This document shows, piece after piece, positions 43,714 to 51,175 of a stretch of 57,243 bases of DNA. This DNA comes from Nocardia shimofusensis NBRC 100134. GTDB taxonomy: Bacteria > Actinomycetota > Actinomycetes > Mycobacteriales > Mycobacteriaceae. Location of the stretch: contig NZ_BDBT01000035.1 in assembly GCF_001613125.1 (NCBI RefSeq), positions 1-57,243 of the forward strand, given 5' to 3'. Each line of letters starts with the position of its first letter. The stretch's first letter is position 1. The notes under the pieces were generated by a model that saw only the letters and a list, made by a program, of their open reading frames with translations, did no database searches and was not told the origin of the DNA. Position numbers and translations under genes: made by a program.

Positions 43714-44694
43714 ATGGCGGGCAGCGACAACGAGGCGGCCGCATCGAACGACCCGCTGAGCAAGGACCCGCCGTCGCGACAGTCCGGTGATCCGGCGCTC
43801 GAGCCCGAGCCGATCAAGGCGGTCCCGCTGCGCAGGCCGGGGCGCTGGATCGCGGCGGCGGTGATTCTGGTGCTGGTGGGGCTGTTCGTCTACGGCGCGG
43901 CCACCAACGAGGCATATCAATGGGGCACCTACGGCCGGTACCTGTTCGACACCCGCATCCTCTCGGGCGCGGTGGTCACCCTGGAGCTGACCGTGTTGGC
44001 CATGCTGATCGCGATCGTGCTCGGCACCGTGCTGGCGGTCATGCGGTTGTCGCCGAACCCGGTGCTGCGCGCGACGGCGTGGGTCTATCTGTGGATCTTC
44101 CGTGGCACCCCGGTGTTCGTGCAGTTGGTGTTCTGGGGTCTGTTCCCCTCGCTCTACAAGCAGATCGTGCTCGGGGTGCCGTTCGGGCCGAGTTTCTTCG
44201 AACTCGACGTGCAGAATCTGCAGGCCGCGTTCACCTTCGCGGTGCTCGGCCTCGGGCTCAACGAGGCGGCCTACATGGCCGAGATCGTCCGCGCGGGCAT
44301 CAACTCGGTGGGGGAGGGGCAGCGGGAGGCTTCGGTCGCCCTGGGCATGTCCTGGTCGCAGACCATGCGCCGGACGGTGCTGCCACAGGCGATGCGGGTC
44401 ATCATCCCGCCCACCGGCAACGAGTTGATCGGGATGCTCAAGACCACCTCGCTGGTCACGGCCATCCCGCTGAGCACCGATCTGTACGGCCGCGCCCGTG
44501 ACATCTACGGCGTCAACTTCCAGCCCATCCCGCTGCTGTTGGTCACCGCCACCTGGTACCTGGCCATCACCAGCGTGCTCATGGTCGGGCAGTACTACCT
44601 GGAACGGCACTACTCGCGGGGCGTGTCGCGGCAGTTGACCGCCAAGCAGTTGCGAGCACTGGCCGACGCACAGAAACCGGATGTGGCGAAATGA
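43714..44694 (+). CDS. Polar amino acid ABC transporter permease
   Basis: A 326-residue HisM/GlnP-type permease. After a hydrophilic N-terminal region of about 45 residues come about five helices with SGAVVTLELTVLAMLIAIVLG, YLWIFRGTPVFVQLVFWG and the EAA loop YMAEIVRAGINSVGEGQREASVALGMS. As the only permease gene it likely forms a homodimer. It starts 3 bp after the binding-protein gene and overlaps the ATPase gene by ATGA. Confidence 0.93.
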   Translation: MAGSDNEAAASNDPLSKDPPSRQSGDPALEPEPIKAVPLRRPGRWIAAAVILVLVGLFVYGAATNEAYQWGTYGRYLFDTRILSGAVVTLELTVLAMLIAIVLGTVLAVMRLSPNPVLRATAWVYLWIFRGTPVFVQLVFWGLFPSLYKQIVLGVPFGPSFFELDVQNLQAAFTFAVLGLGLNEAAYMAEIVRAGINSVGEGQREASVALGMSWSQTMRRTVLPQAMRVIIPPTGNELIGMLKTTSLVTAIPLSTDLYGRARDIYGVNFQPIPLLLVTATWYLAITSVLMVGQYYLERHYSRGVSRQLTAKQLRALADAQKPDVAK

Positions 44695-45473
44695 CAGCAA
44701 CGGCCGGCGGGTCGGTCCCGATGATCCGCGCCGAGCGGGTGTGCAAGAGCTTCGGCGCGCTGCGGGTGCTCGCGGGCGTCTCGCTCGAGGTGGCGCGCGG
44801 GGAGGTGCTGTGCCTGATCGGCCCGTCCGGCTCGGGCAAGTCGACCTTCCTGCGCTGTATCAACCATCTCGAGCAGGTCGACGCGGGACGGCTCTATGTC
44901 GACGGCGACCTGGTCGGCTACCGGCAGAAGGGCGACAAGCTCTACGAGCTGCATCCGCGGGAGGCGGCCAAGCAGCGCCGCGACATCGGCATGGTGTTCC
45001 AGCACTTCAATCTGTTCCCGCACCGTACCGCGCTGGAGAACATCATCGAGGCGCCGATCCAGGTCAAAAAGGTGCCCAAGGCCAAGGCCCTCGAGCGTGG
45101 GCGCGAGCTGTTGAGGCGAGTCGGCATGGCCGACAAGGCCGACGCCTACCCGGCGCAGCTGTCCGGCGGCCAGCAGCAGCGCGTCGCCATCGCCCGCGCG
45201 CTCGCGATGGATCCCAAGCTCATGCTCTTCGACGAACCGACCTCGGCGCTGGATCCGGAACTGGTCGGCGAGGTGCTCACCGTCATGCGCGAACTCGCCG
45301 ACAGCGGCATGACGATGGTGGTGGTGACCCACGAGATGGGCTTCGCCAGGGAGGTCGCCGATCAGCTGGTGTTCATGGACGGCGGTGTGGTCGTCGAGTC
45401 CGGCCCGCCCCGCGAGGTGCTGGCCGAGCCGAAGCAGGAGCGTACGAAGGTCTTTCTGTCCCGTCTGCTCTGA
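44691..45473 (+). CDS. Polar amino acid ABC transporter ATPase (GlnQ-like)
   Basis: A 260-residue ABC ATPase with Walker A IGPSGSGKSTFLRC, Q-loop MVFQHFNLFPH, signature LSGGQQQRVAIARAL, Walker B LMLFDEPTSALDPELV and the switch His in VVVTHEMGFA. A short insert after the Walker A region (VGYRQKGDKLYELHPREAAKQ) is typical of glutamine and histidine transporter ATPases. A strong terminator follows 14 bp later. Confidence 0.95.
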   Translation: MTATAGGSVPMIRAERVCKSFGALRVLAGVSLEVARGEVLCLIGPSGSGKSTFLRCINHLEQVDAGRLYVDGDLVGYRQKGDKLYELHPREAAKQRRDIGMVFQHFNLFPHRTALENIIEAPIQVKKVPKAKALERGRELLRRVGMADKADAYPAQLSGGQQQRVAIARALAMDPKLMLFDEPTSALDPELVGEVLTVMRELADSGMTMVVVTHEMGFAREVADQLVFMDGGVVVESGPPREVLAEPKQERTKVFLSRLL

Positions 45474-45487
45474 AATCAGCCCGCGTA

Positions 45488-45521
45488 CACAGGAGCCCCG
45501 GATACGTCCGGGGCTCCTGTG
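45488..45521 (+). terminator. Terminator of the amino acid transporter operon
   Basis: Perfect 15-bp stem CACAGGAGCCCCGGA (45488-45502) and complement (45507-45521) with the TACG loop. Confidence 0.88.
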
Positions 45522-45539
45522 CGTCTGGGGTACGCGTGC

Positions 45540-45566
45540 TATCTTGGTGATATCACTTCGATATTC
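45540..45566 (+). promoter_or_regulatory. Promoter and operator-like site of the SPFH/RHH operon
   Basis: TATCTT (45540-45545) is a likely -10 box. Just downstream lie the perfect palindrome TGATATCA (45548-45555) and a similar block CGATATTC (45559-45566), 11 bp apart. This covers the expected transcription start. Arc-like repressors bind half sites spaced by one helical turn, and the operon encodes such a protein. Confidence 0.5.
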
Positions 45567-45578
45567 CGGGAGGTTGTC

Positions 45579-46463
45579 ATGGAGTTCCGGCCCGCGTCGC
45601 GCGTCAACGGGTTCCTCGTACTGCTGGCGTTGCTGGTGCTGCTGTTGGTCTTCGGCGGCGCGGCCGCGCTCGGCTTCGTCGCCGCGGCAGGCGGCGACAA
45701 CGTGCCCGCGCTGATCGCCGCCATCGCGGCCTGCGTCGGCATCGTCGTCCTGCTCCTGCTGATGACCGGGCTGACCGTGGTCAACCCCAACGAGGCCAAG
45801 GTGGTGCAGTTCTTCGGCCGCTACATCGGGTCGGTGAGCGAACCCGGCTTCTACTCGGTGGTCCCGCTGACCGACCGCAAATCCATCTCCCTGCGGGTGC
45901 GCAACTTCGAGACCCAGAAGCTCAAGGTCAACGACGCCGACGGCAACCCGGTCGAGATCGGCGCGGTGGTCGTCTACAAGGTGGTCGACAGCTTCAAGGC
46001 GGCCTTCTCGGTCGACGACTACGAGGAGTACGTCGAGACCCAGTCCGAGGCCGCGGTTCGGCACCTGGCCACCACGCACCCCTACGACGCGCACGACGTC
46101 GGGCGCACCAGCCTGCGCGACGGCACCGAGATCGCCGAGGAACTGACCGTCGAGCTGCGCGAGCGCACCGCGATGGCAGGCATCGAGGTGATCGAGGCGC
46201 GCATCACCCACCTGGCCTACGCGCCGGAGATCGCCCAGGCCATGCTGGTGCGTCAGCAGGCGGCGCAGGTGGTCGCCGCCCGTACGCACATCGTGGAAGG
46301 GGCGGTCGGGATGGTCGGTATGGCATTGGACAGGCTCACCGCGCAGGGCGTGGTCGAACTCGACGAGGAGCGGCGCGCGGCGATGGTGTCGAACCTGCTG
46401 GTCGTGCTCTGCGGCGATCGCGCGACGCAGCCGGTGGTCAACGCCGGATCGCTGTACCACTAG
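45579..46463 (+). CDS. SPFH/Band 7 (slipin-like) membrane protein
   Basis: A 294-residue protein with two N-terminal membrane helices (residues ~12-35 and ~43-65) and an SPFH domain: GLTVVNPNEAKVVQFFGRYIGSV, RVRNFETQKLKVNDADGNPVEI and AMAGIEVIEARITHLAYAPEIAQAMLVRQQA. SPFH proteins form oligomeric scaffolds at membrane microdomains. GGGAGG lies 5 bases before the ATG, which excludes the longer frame. The small RHH gene follows after 10 bp. Confidence 0.92.
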   Translation: MEFRPASRVNGFLVLLALLVLLLVFGGAAALGFVAAAGGDNVPALIAAIAACVGIVVLLLLMTGLTVVNPNEAKVVQFFGRYIGSVSEPGFYSVVPLTDRKSISLRVRNFETQKLKVNDADGNPVEIGAVVVYKVVDSFKAAFSVDDYEEYVETQSEAAVRHLATTHPYDAHDVGRTSLRDGTEIAEELTVELRERTAMAGIEVIEARITHLAYAPEIAQAMLVRQQAAQVVAARTHIVEGAVGMVGMALDRLTAQGVVELDEERRAAMVSNLLVVLCGDRATQPVVNAGSLYH

Positions 46464-46473
46464 CGGCGCGCTC

Positions 46474-46656
46474 ATGGCCGAACGGAAGAAACTGCTGCTG
46501 CGGCTCGACCCGGCCGTCCATGAGGCGATCGCCCGGTGGGCGGCCGACGACCTGCGCAGCATCAACGCGCAGATCGAGTACGCGTTGCGGCTGGCGTTGG
46601 AGCAGGCCGGACGCAAGCCCAAGCCCGGCTCTCGGTCCGATGGCGAGTCCGGCTGA
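46474..46656 (+). CDS. Arc-like ribbon-helix-helix DNA-binding protein
   Basis: A 60-residue protein, MAERKKLLLRLDPAVHEAI, with the RHH pattern: a basic beta-strand (KKLLLRL), helix A (AVHEAIARWAADDLR) and helix B after SINAQIEYALRLALEQ. The RSINAQIE segment closely follows the Arc/HicB type. The C-terminus is a basic tail. It lies 10 bp behind the SPFH gene, and the operator-like site sits on their common promoter, so autorepression is the simplest model. Confidence 0.85.
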   Translation: MAERKKLLLRLDPAVHEAIARWAADDLRSINAQIEYALRLALEQAGRKPKPGSRSDGESG

Positions 46657-46675
46657 CACGGGCGCTCGGAGTGCG

Positions 46676-46706
46676 CGACCCCGGCCCGATATGCGAGCCG
46701 GGGTCG
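46676..46706. terminator. Terminator between convergent genes
   Basis: CGACCCCGGC (46676-46685) pairs with GCCGGGGTCG (46697-46706), with an 11-nt loop, between the RHH gene and the methyltransferase gene. Confidence 0.75.
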
Positions 46707-46714
46707 TCCGGCAT

Positions 46715-47575
46715 TCAGGCCGGTTTGTGCGTCACGAAAATGGCTGTGCCGGGGAAGATCTGGCCGCGCAGCGGGCTCCACTGTCCCCACTCCCGGTCCA
46801 GCCACTCCGGCCAGTCCGGCTCGACCAGGTCGTCGATCAGCAACCCGGCGGCGACGATCTCGCGCACCCGGTCGCCGATCGTGCGGTGGTGCTCGACGTA
46901 GGTCGGCTCGCCGTCGGCGTCGACCTCCACATACGGGGTGCGGTCGAAGTACGGGATGGTCGCGCGCAGCCCGTCGGGGCCGGGGTCGTCGGGGAAGATC
47001 CAGCGCATCGGATGGTTCACCGAGAACACCCAGCGACCGCCCGGCCGCAACACCCGTGCGACCTCACGCATCACCGCCGCCGAATCGGCCACGAACGGCA
47101 CCGCGCCGAAAGCCGAGCAGGCGGCGTCGAAGGACTCGTCGGCGAAGGGCAGCGACTCGGCGCCCGCCTGGACCAGCGGCGTCCGGGGGTGGGGGGGAGC
47201 GGACCCCGCCATCGCGTCCAGTCCGCGCCGCAGCATGCCCATCGACAGATCCAGGCCGACGGCGTAGGCGCCCTGGCCGGTGAGCCAACGCGCGCACGGG
47301 GCGGATCCACAGCCGATCTCGAGAATCCGCTTGCCTGCCAGGTCGTCGCCGAGCAGATGCACATCTCCCTCGTGCAGGCCCTCCGGGCACCAGACGAACT
47401 CGCCGCCTGGGGAGTCGACGCCGAGGAACTCCGCGTGGGTGCGGTGATAGTCGTCGGCGTCGGCGTCCCACCAGCGGCGGCTGGCGCGCTGGCTGTCGAC
47501 CGAGCTCAGCCGCGTCCTCGTGGTACCCGTGGTGCCCAGTGTTGCGTTTGCTTTCGCATGGCGATCATCCGACAC
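46715..47575 (-). CDS. Class I SAM-dependent methyltransferase
   Basis: A 286-residue methyltransferase. The SAM-binding motif I is RILEIGCGSAPCARWLTGQG, motif II AYAVGLDLSMGMLRRG, then PFADESFDAACSAFGAVPFV and VLRPGGRWVFSVNHPMRW. The substrate is unknown; the C-terminal YVEHHRTIGDRVREIVAAGL is common in actinobacterial members. The GTG at 47575 has TACAGT 6 bases upstream, which supports it over the longer frame. Confidence 0.9.
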   Translation of the reverse strand: MSDDRHAKANATLGTTGTTRTRLSSVDSQRASRRWWDADADDYHRTHAEFLGVDSPGGEFVWCPEGLHEGDVHLLGDDLAGKRILEIGCGSAPCARWLTGQGAYAVGLDLSMGMLRRGLDAMAGSAPPHPRTPLVQAGAESLPFADESFDAACSAFGAVPFVADSAAVMREVARVLRPGGRWVFSVNHPMRWIFPDDPGPDGLRATIPYFDRTPYVEVDADGEPTYVEHHRTIGDRVREIVAAGLLIDDLVEPDWPEWLDREWGQWSPLRGQIFPGTAIFVTHKPA

Positions 47576-47959
47576 GTGAGCACTGTATCGGTGTGTTCGG
47601 GAGGGGCCCGCGGCTGCGTCCAGCAGCACTTCCCGGCACGTGCGCGTGGGGTATATGTCCGGTTCGGACGTGTCGCCGGAGTGGCGTGCGGACCGGTTTG
47701 CCCCGGTCGACCAAGGTCGCGTACGCTGAACGCGCGAGTGTGCAGTGGGTCCTTGCGTGCTTGGGGGTTTCGGGTATCGGATCGCGGTATCGGAAGACTC
47801 GAGCGTACTGGGAATCGACGCACCCCGTGCTGGGTTTCACGCATCGAGCGGTGCGGTACGGTTCACGTACCCGTCATCGCAGCGCCGCGGTGATCACGCA
47901 GCGTACCGAAAGTTCCAATGTCCGCAACCGACCACAATCCGTCCGGAGCAAACCGACAT
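47576..47959. other. Upstream region of rpsA
   Basis: No gene is seen in this 384-bp gap. It carries TACAGT on the minus strand at 47582-47587 for the methyltransferase, a repeat of GGTATCGGA in direct orientation around 47771-47792, and TACGGT at 47857-47862 inside the inverted repeat GGTAC-N7-GTACC (47855-47871), a likely rpsA promoter with about 90 nt of leader. Confidence 0.5.
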
Positions 47960-49423
47960 ATGCCCACCACCGTCACCTCGCCGCAGGTAGCCGTCAACGA
48001 CATCGGCTCCGCCGAGGATTTCCTCGCCGCCATCGACGCCACGATCAAGTACTTCAACGACGGCGACATCGTCGAAGGAACCATCGTCAAGGTCGACCGC
48101 GACGAGGTCCTGCTCGACATCGGTTACAAGACCGAAGGCGTCATCCCCTCTCGTGAGCTCTCCATCAAGCACGATGTCGACCCCAACGAGGTCGTTTCCG
48201 TGGGCGATGAGGTCGAGGCTCTTGTTCTCACCAAGGAGGACAAGGAAGGCCGCCTGATCCTGTCGAAGAAGCGGGCGCAGTACGAGCGTGCGTGGGGCAC
48301 CATCGAGGAGCTCAAGGAGAAGGACGAGGCCGTCAAGGGCACCGTCATCGAGGTCGTCAAGGGCGGCCTGATCCTCGACATCGGCCTGCGCGGCTTCCTG
48401 CCCGCCTCGCTGGTCGAGATGCGTCGCGTCCGCGACCTCCAGCCGTACGTCGGCAAGGAGATCGAGGCCAAGATCATCGAGCTCGACAAGAACCGCAACA
48501 ACGTGGTCCTGTCGCGTCGCGCCTGGCTCGAGCAGACCCAGTCCGAGGTCCGCAGCGAGTTCCTGCACCAGCTGCAGAAGGGCCAGGTCCGCAAGGGTGT
48601 GGTCTCCTCGATCGTCAACTTCGGCGCCTTCGTCGATCTGGGCGGCGTGGACGGCCTGGTGCACGTCTCCGAGCTGTCCTGGAAGCACATCGACCACCCG
48701 TCCGAGGTCGTCGAGGTCGGCAACGAGGTCACCGTCGAGGTTCTCGACGTCGACCTGGACCGCGAGCGTGTCTCCCTGTCGCTCAAGGCGACCCAGGAAG
48801 ATCCGTGGCGTCAGTTCGCCCGCACCCACGCCATCGGCCAGATCGTGCCGGGCAAGGTCACCAAGCTGGTTCCGTTCGGCGCCTTCGTGCGCGTCGAAGA
48901 GGGCATCGAGGGCCTGGTGCACATCTCCGAGCTGGCCGAGCGCCACGTCGAGGTGCCGGACCAGGTCGTGGCCGTCGGCGACGACGCGATGGTCAAGGTC
49001 ATCGACATCGACCTGGAGCGTCGCCGGATCTCGCTGAGCCTCAAGCAGGCCAACGAGGACTACAGCGCCGAGTTCGACCCGTCGAAGTACGGCATGGCCG
49101 ACAGCTACGACGAGCAGGGCAACTACATCTTCCCCGAAGGCTTCGACCCCGACACCAACGAGTGGCTCGAGGGTTACGAGAAGCAGCGGGACGAGTGGGA
49201 GTCGCGCTACGCCGAGGCCGAGCGTCGTCACAAGATGCACACCGCTCAGATGGAGAAGATGGCGGCCGACGCCGAGGCCGAGGCGGCCAACGGCGGCAGC
49301 GGCAACTACTCCTCCGAGAGCGGCGCGCCGTCGGCCGCGAGCCAGGCCGAGCCGGCCGGTGGTTCGCTGGCCAGCGACGCGCAGCTCGCCGCGCTGCGGG
49401 AGAAGCTCTCCGGCAACGCCTGA
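47960..49423 (+). CDS. rpsA: Ribosomal protein S1
   Basis: A 487-residue S1 protein with four S1 (OB-fold) repeats at about 35-105, 122-188, 209-277 and 294-363, for example GDIVEGTIVKVDRDEVLLDIG and GQIVPGKVTKLVPFGAFVRVEEG. It helps mRNA bind the 30S subunit. Like mycobacterial S1 it has a long acidic, charged C-terminal region ending in DAQLAALREKLSGNA. ATG 47960 (MPTTVTSPQVAVND) aligns with mycobacterial RpsA. An in-frame ATG at 47918 would add 14 residues. Confidence 0.97.
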   Translation: MPTTVTSPQVAVNDIGSAEDFLAAIDATIKYFNDGDIVEGTIVKVDRDEVLLDIGYKTEGVIPSRELSIKHDVDPNEVVSVGDEVEALVLTKEDKEGRLILSKKRAQYERAWGTIEELKEKDEAVKGTVIEVVKGGLILDIGLRGFLPASLVEMRRVRDLQPYVGKEIEAKIIELDKNRNNVVLSRRAWLEQTQSEVRSEFLHQLQKGQVRKGVVSSIVNFGAFVDLGGVDGLVHVSELSWKHIDHPSEVVEVGNEVTVEVLDVDLDRERVSLSLKATQEDPWRQFARTHAIGQIVPGKVTKLVPFGAFVRVEEGIEGLVHISELAERHVEVPDQVVAVGDDAMVKVIDIDLERRRISLSLKQANEDYSAEFDPSKYGMADSYDEQGNYIFPEGFDPDTNEWLEGYEKQRDEWESRYAEAERRHKMHTAQMEKMAADAEAEAANGGSGNYSSESGAPSAASQAEPAGGSLASDAQLAALREKLSGNA

Positions 49424-49443
49424 GACGCGCCGACACGAGCATG

Positions 49444-49486
49444 ACGGGGAAGGCCCCGGTCCGAATCGGACCGGGGCCTTCCCCGT
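49444..49486 (+). terminator. Strong terminator after rpsA
   Basis: A 21-bp inverted repeat centred at 49465, starting ACGGGGAAGGCCCCGG, 20 bp after the rpsA stop. Confidence 0.9.
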
Positions 49487-49549
49487 GCTCGGCTGTGGCG
49501 CGAGAGTCACCGGGACCGAGCCGCTGAGACCGGAGCTGTGCAAACGAGA

Positions 49550-49575
49550 ATGGCCCAGCCGTGCGGCCGGGCCAT
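49550..49575 (-). terminator. Terminator for the small minus-strand frame
   Basis: ATGGCCCAGCC (49550-49560) pairs with GGCCGGGCCAT (49565-49575) with one mismatch and a 4-nt loop. On the minus strand the downstream side is TTCTCGTTTGC. Confidence 0.6.
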
Positions 49576-49590
49576 CGACAAGGGGTCGGA

Positions 49591-49800
49591 TCAGCTCGCG
49601 GTGGCGGGGACCCAGCGCGTGGTCGCGGTCGCCGGAGTTCTCCGGCGGCGGGCGGCGATACTGTGCCGGGCGGGCTGCCGCAGCGAGGTCAGCCACGGTC
49701 GGCGATGCTCGGCCAAGGCGGCCGCGACAGCGGGGATCATGAGGCAGTGCACCCCGCCTGCCATACCGAGGCGGTGGCGACCCGCTCGGCGGATTCTCAT
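49591..49800 (-). CDS. Small basic protein, possibly real
   Basis: A 69-codon frame MRIRRAGRHRLGMAGGVHCLM... with GC-rich third positions, a GAAGGAAA motif about 11 bases upstream and a hairpin terminator directly after the stop. It is Arg/Ala/Thr-rich, has one short hydrophobic stretch and no known motif. The existence of the gene is inferred from these signals only. TTG at 49806 is an alternative start. Confidence 0.4.
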   Translation of the reverse strand: MRIRRAGRHRLGMAGGVHCLMIPAVAAALAEHRRPWLTSLRQPARHSIAARRRRTPATATTRWVPATAS

Positions 49801-50106
49801 GCGCAATGGATTTCCTTCGCTCGGTGTCGGACTGGAGTAGTTCGGACAGATTCGCCACGGCGAAGATTAGTCGAACGACACGCGCGTTCGACGTATTTTG
49901 CGAAGGTAATTACGTCGCGTGTCGTAAGTTTGTCGTCGTCGGCCGGTATCCGACGAAAATGTTGCGAGGCGGTCTCGGCAATATCACGGTACGGGCAAAA
50001 AGAATGACGGTCGGTAACGAATCGCCCGCTCGTGCCGACTCCTATGGCCGCGCTGCCGCTCGGTCCCCGCCGGGTCGGGCCCCGGCCGGGATGCGAGACT
50101 GGGCGC
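49801..50106. other. AT-richer structured gap before coaE
   Basis: A 306-bp gap with clearly lower GC than its surroundings and no convincing protein gene. It contains three strong inverted repeats at 49870-49892, 49875-49925 and 49936-49956. The end near coaE has GAGACT (50095-50100) 6 bases before the ATG, a possible -10 box. Confidence 0.6.
49870..49956. other. Overlapping hairpins, candidate structured RNA or operator
   Basis: GTCGAAC (49870-49876) pairs with GTTCGAC (49886-49892). ACGACACGCG (49875-49884) pairs with CGCGTGTCGT (49916-49925), extended by ACGTA (49891-49895) with TACGT (49911-49915). These two folds exclude each other. TCGTCGG (49936-49942) pairs with CCGACGA (49950-49956). 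TTTT follows shortly after the first hairpin. Confidence 0.5.
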
Positions 50107-51072
50107 ATGTTGCGGATCGGCCTCACCGGAGGCATGGGAGCGGGCAAGTCGACGGTGGCGCGGATTCTCGCCGAGCACGGGGCGGTGATCGTGGACTCCG
50201 ATCTCATCGCCAGGGAGGTGGTGGCGCCGGGGACCGAGGGGCTCGCGGCGTTGGTAGAGGCGTTCGGCGCGGACATCCTGGCCGCGGACGGCAGCCTGGA
50301 TCGGCCCGTGCTGGCGGCCAAGGCATTCGCCGACGACGAGGCCAGGGCGAAACTCAATTCCATCACCCATCCACTCGTCGGTAAGCGCACGGCGGAATTG
50401 ATCGGCGCCGCACCGGCCGACGGGATCATCGTGCAAGATATTCCGCTGCTGGTGGAAAACGGTCTCGCGCCGTTCATGAACCTGGTGCTGATCGTGGACG
50501 TTCCCGCCGAGACGCGAATTCGCCGGCTGGTCGAATTCCGCGGCGTGCCGGAGAACGACGCGCGCGCCCGGATCGCCGCGCAGGCCACCGACGAGCAGCG
50601 GCGCGCGGTCGCCGACGTGCTGCTCGACAACAGCGGTCCGGAGGGCGCTGTCGAACCGGTCGTGCACGAACTGTGGGAGCGGCGGCTGGTCCCGTTCGAG
50701 CGCAACCTGCGCACCGGCACCGCGGCGGAGGCGGGCGCTGAACTCGTGACGACCGATCCCGGGTGGGCCGCGCAGGCGCAGCGCCTGATCGCCCGGCTGC
50801 GCGTGGCCTGCGGCGGCGCGGCGTCGAGCATCGAGCACATCGGTCCGACGGCGGTGCCGGAACTGCCCGCGCGGGACCTGCTCGACATCCGGGTGAGCAT
50901 CGCCGACGCGGCCGCCCTGGACGGCCTGTGCGATGCGCTCACCGCGTCGGGTTTTCCCCCGCTCGCCGGCGGCGCGAACGACGCCGAGCCGGGCGAGCGC
51001 TTGCACGGCAGCGCCGATCCCGGCAGGCCGGCGATCGTGCGCGTTCAGGTCGCGGAGCAGGGCGGAAGCTAG
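50107..51072 (+). CDS. coaE: Dephospho-CoA kinase with shortened UPF0157 domain
   Basis: It phosphorylates dephospho-CoA in the last step of CoA synthesis. The kinase domain (about 1-195) has the P-loop IGLTGGMGAGKST, IVDSDLIAREVV and DIPLLVENGLAPFMNLVL. As in mycobacteria a UPF0157/GrpB domain follows (SSIEHIGPTAVPELPARDLLDI), but it stops at 321 residues with VRVQVAEQGGS, whereas the mycobacterial protein is about 407 residues. About 70-80 residues of the accessory domain are missing. ATG 50107 matches the family start. Confidence 0.93.
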   Translation: MLRIGLTGGMGAGKSTVARILAEHGAVIVDSDLIAREVVAPGTEGLAALVEAFGADILAADGSLDRPVLAAKAFADDEARAKLNSITHPLVGKRTAELIGAAPADGIIVQDIPLLVENGLAPFMNLVLIVDVPAETRIRRLVEFRGVPENDARARIAAQATDEQRRAVADVLLDNSGPEGAVEPVVHELWERRLVPFERNLRTGTAAEAGAELVTTDPGWAAQAQRLIARLRVACGGAASSIEHIGPTAVPELPARDLLDIRVSIADAAALDGLCDALTASGFPPLAGGANDAEPGERLHGSADPGRPAIVRVQVAEQGGS

Positions 51073-51120
51073 TTAAAAGGATTTATTTCAGAAATAGCGG
51101 TGGGCTTGCCTCTGTCTGTG

Positions 51121-51152
51121 TAGCGTGACGCCTACCCACACGAGTGGGTAGG
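51121..51152 (+). promoter_or_regulatory. Promoter and hairpin of the secreted protein gene
   Basis: TAGCGT (51121-51126) fits a -10 box. The perfect inverted repeat CCTACCCAC (51131-51139) and GTGGGTAGG (51144-51152) with a 4-nt loop starts at the expected transcription start. It may be an operator or a 5' mRNA hairpin. Confidence 0.45.
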
Positions 51153-51175
51153 GAAGACAGGAAGTTGCAACGCCC

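Noticed and set aside
50032..50106. Longer CoaE start at 50032
   Set aside because: The extra 25 residues are not part of the family, and GAGACT 6 bases before 50107 supports the later ATG.
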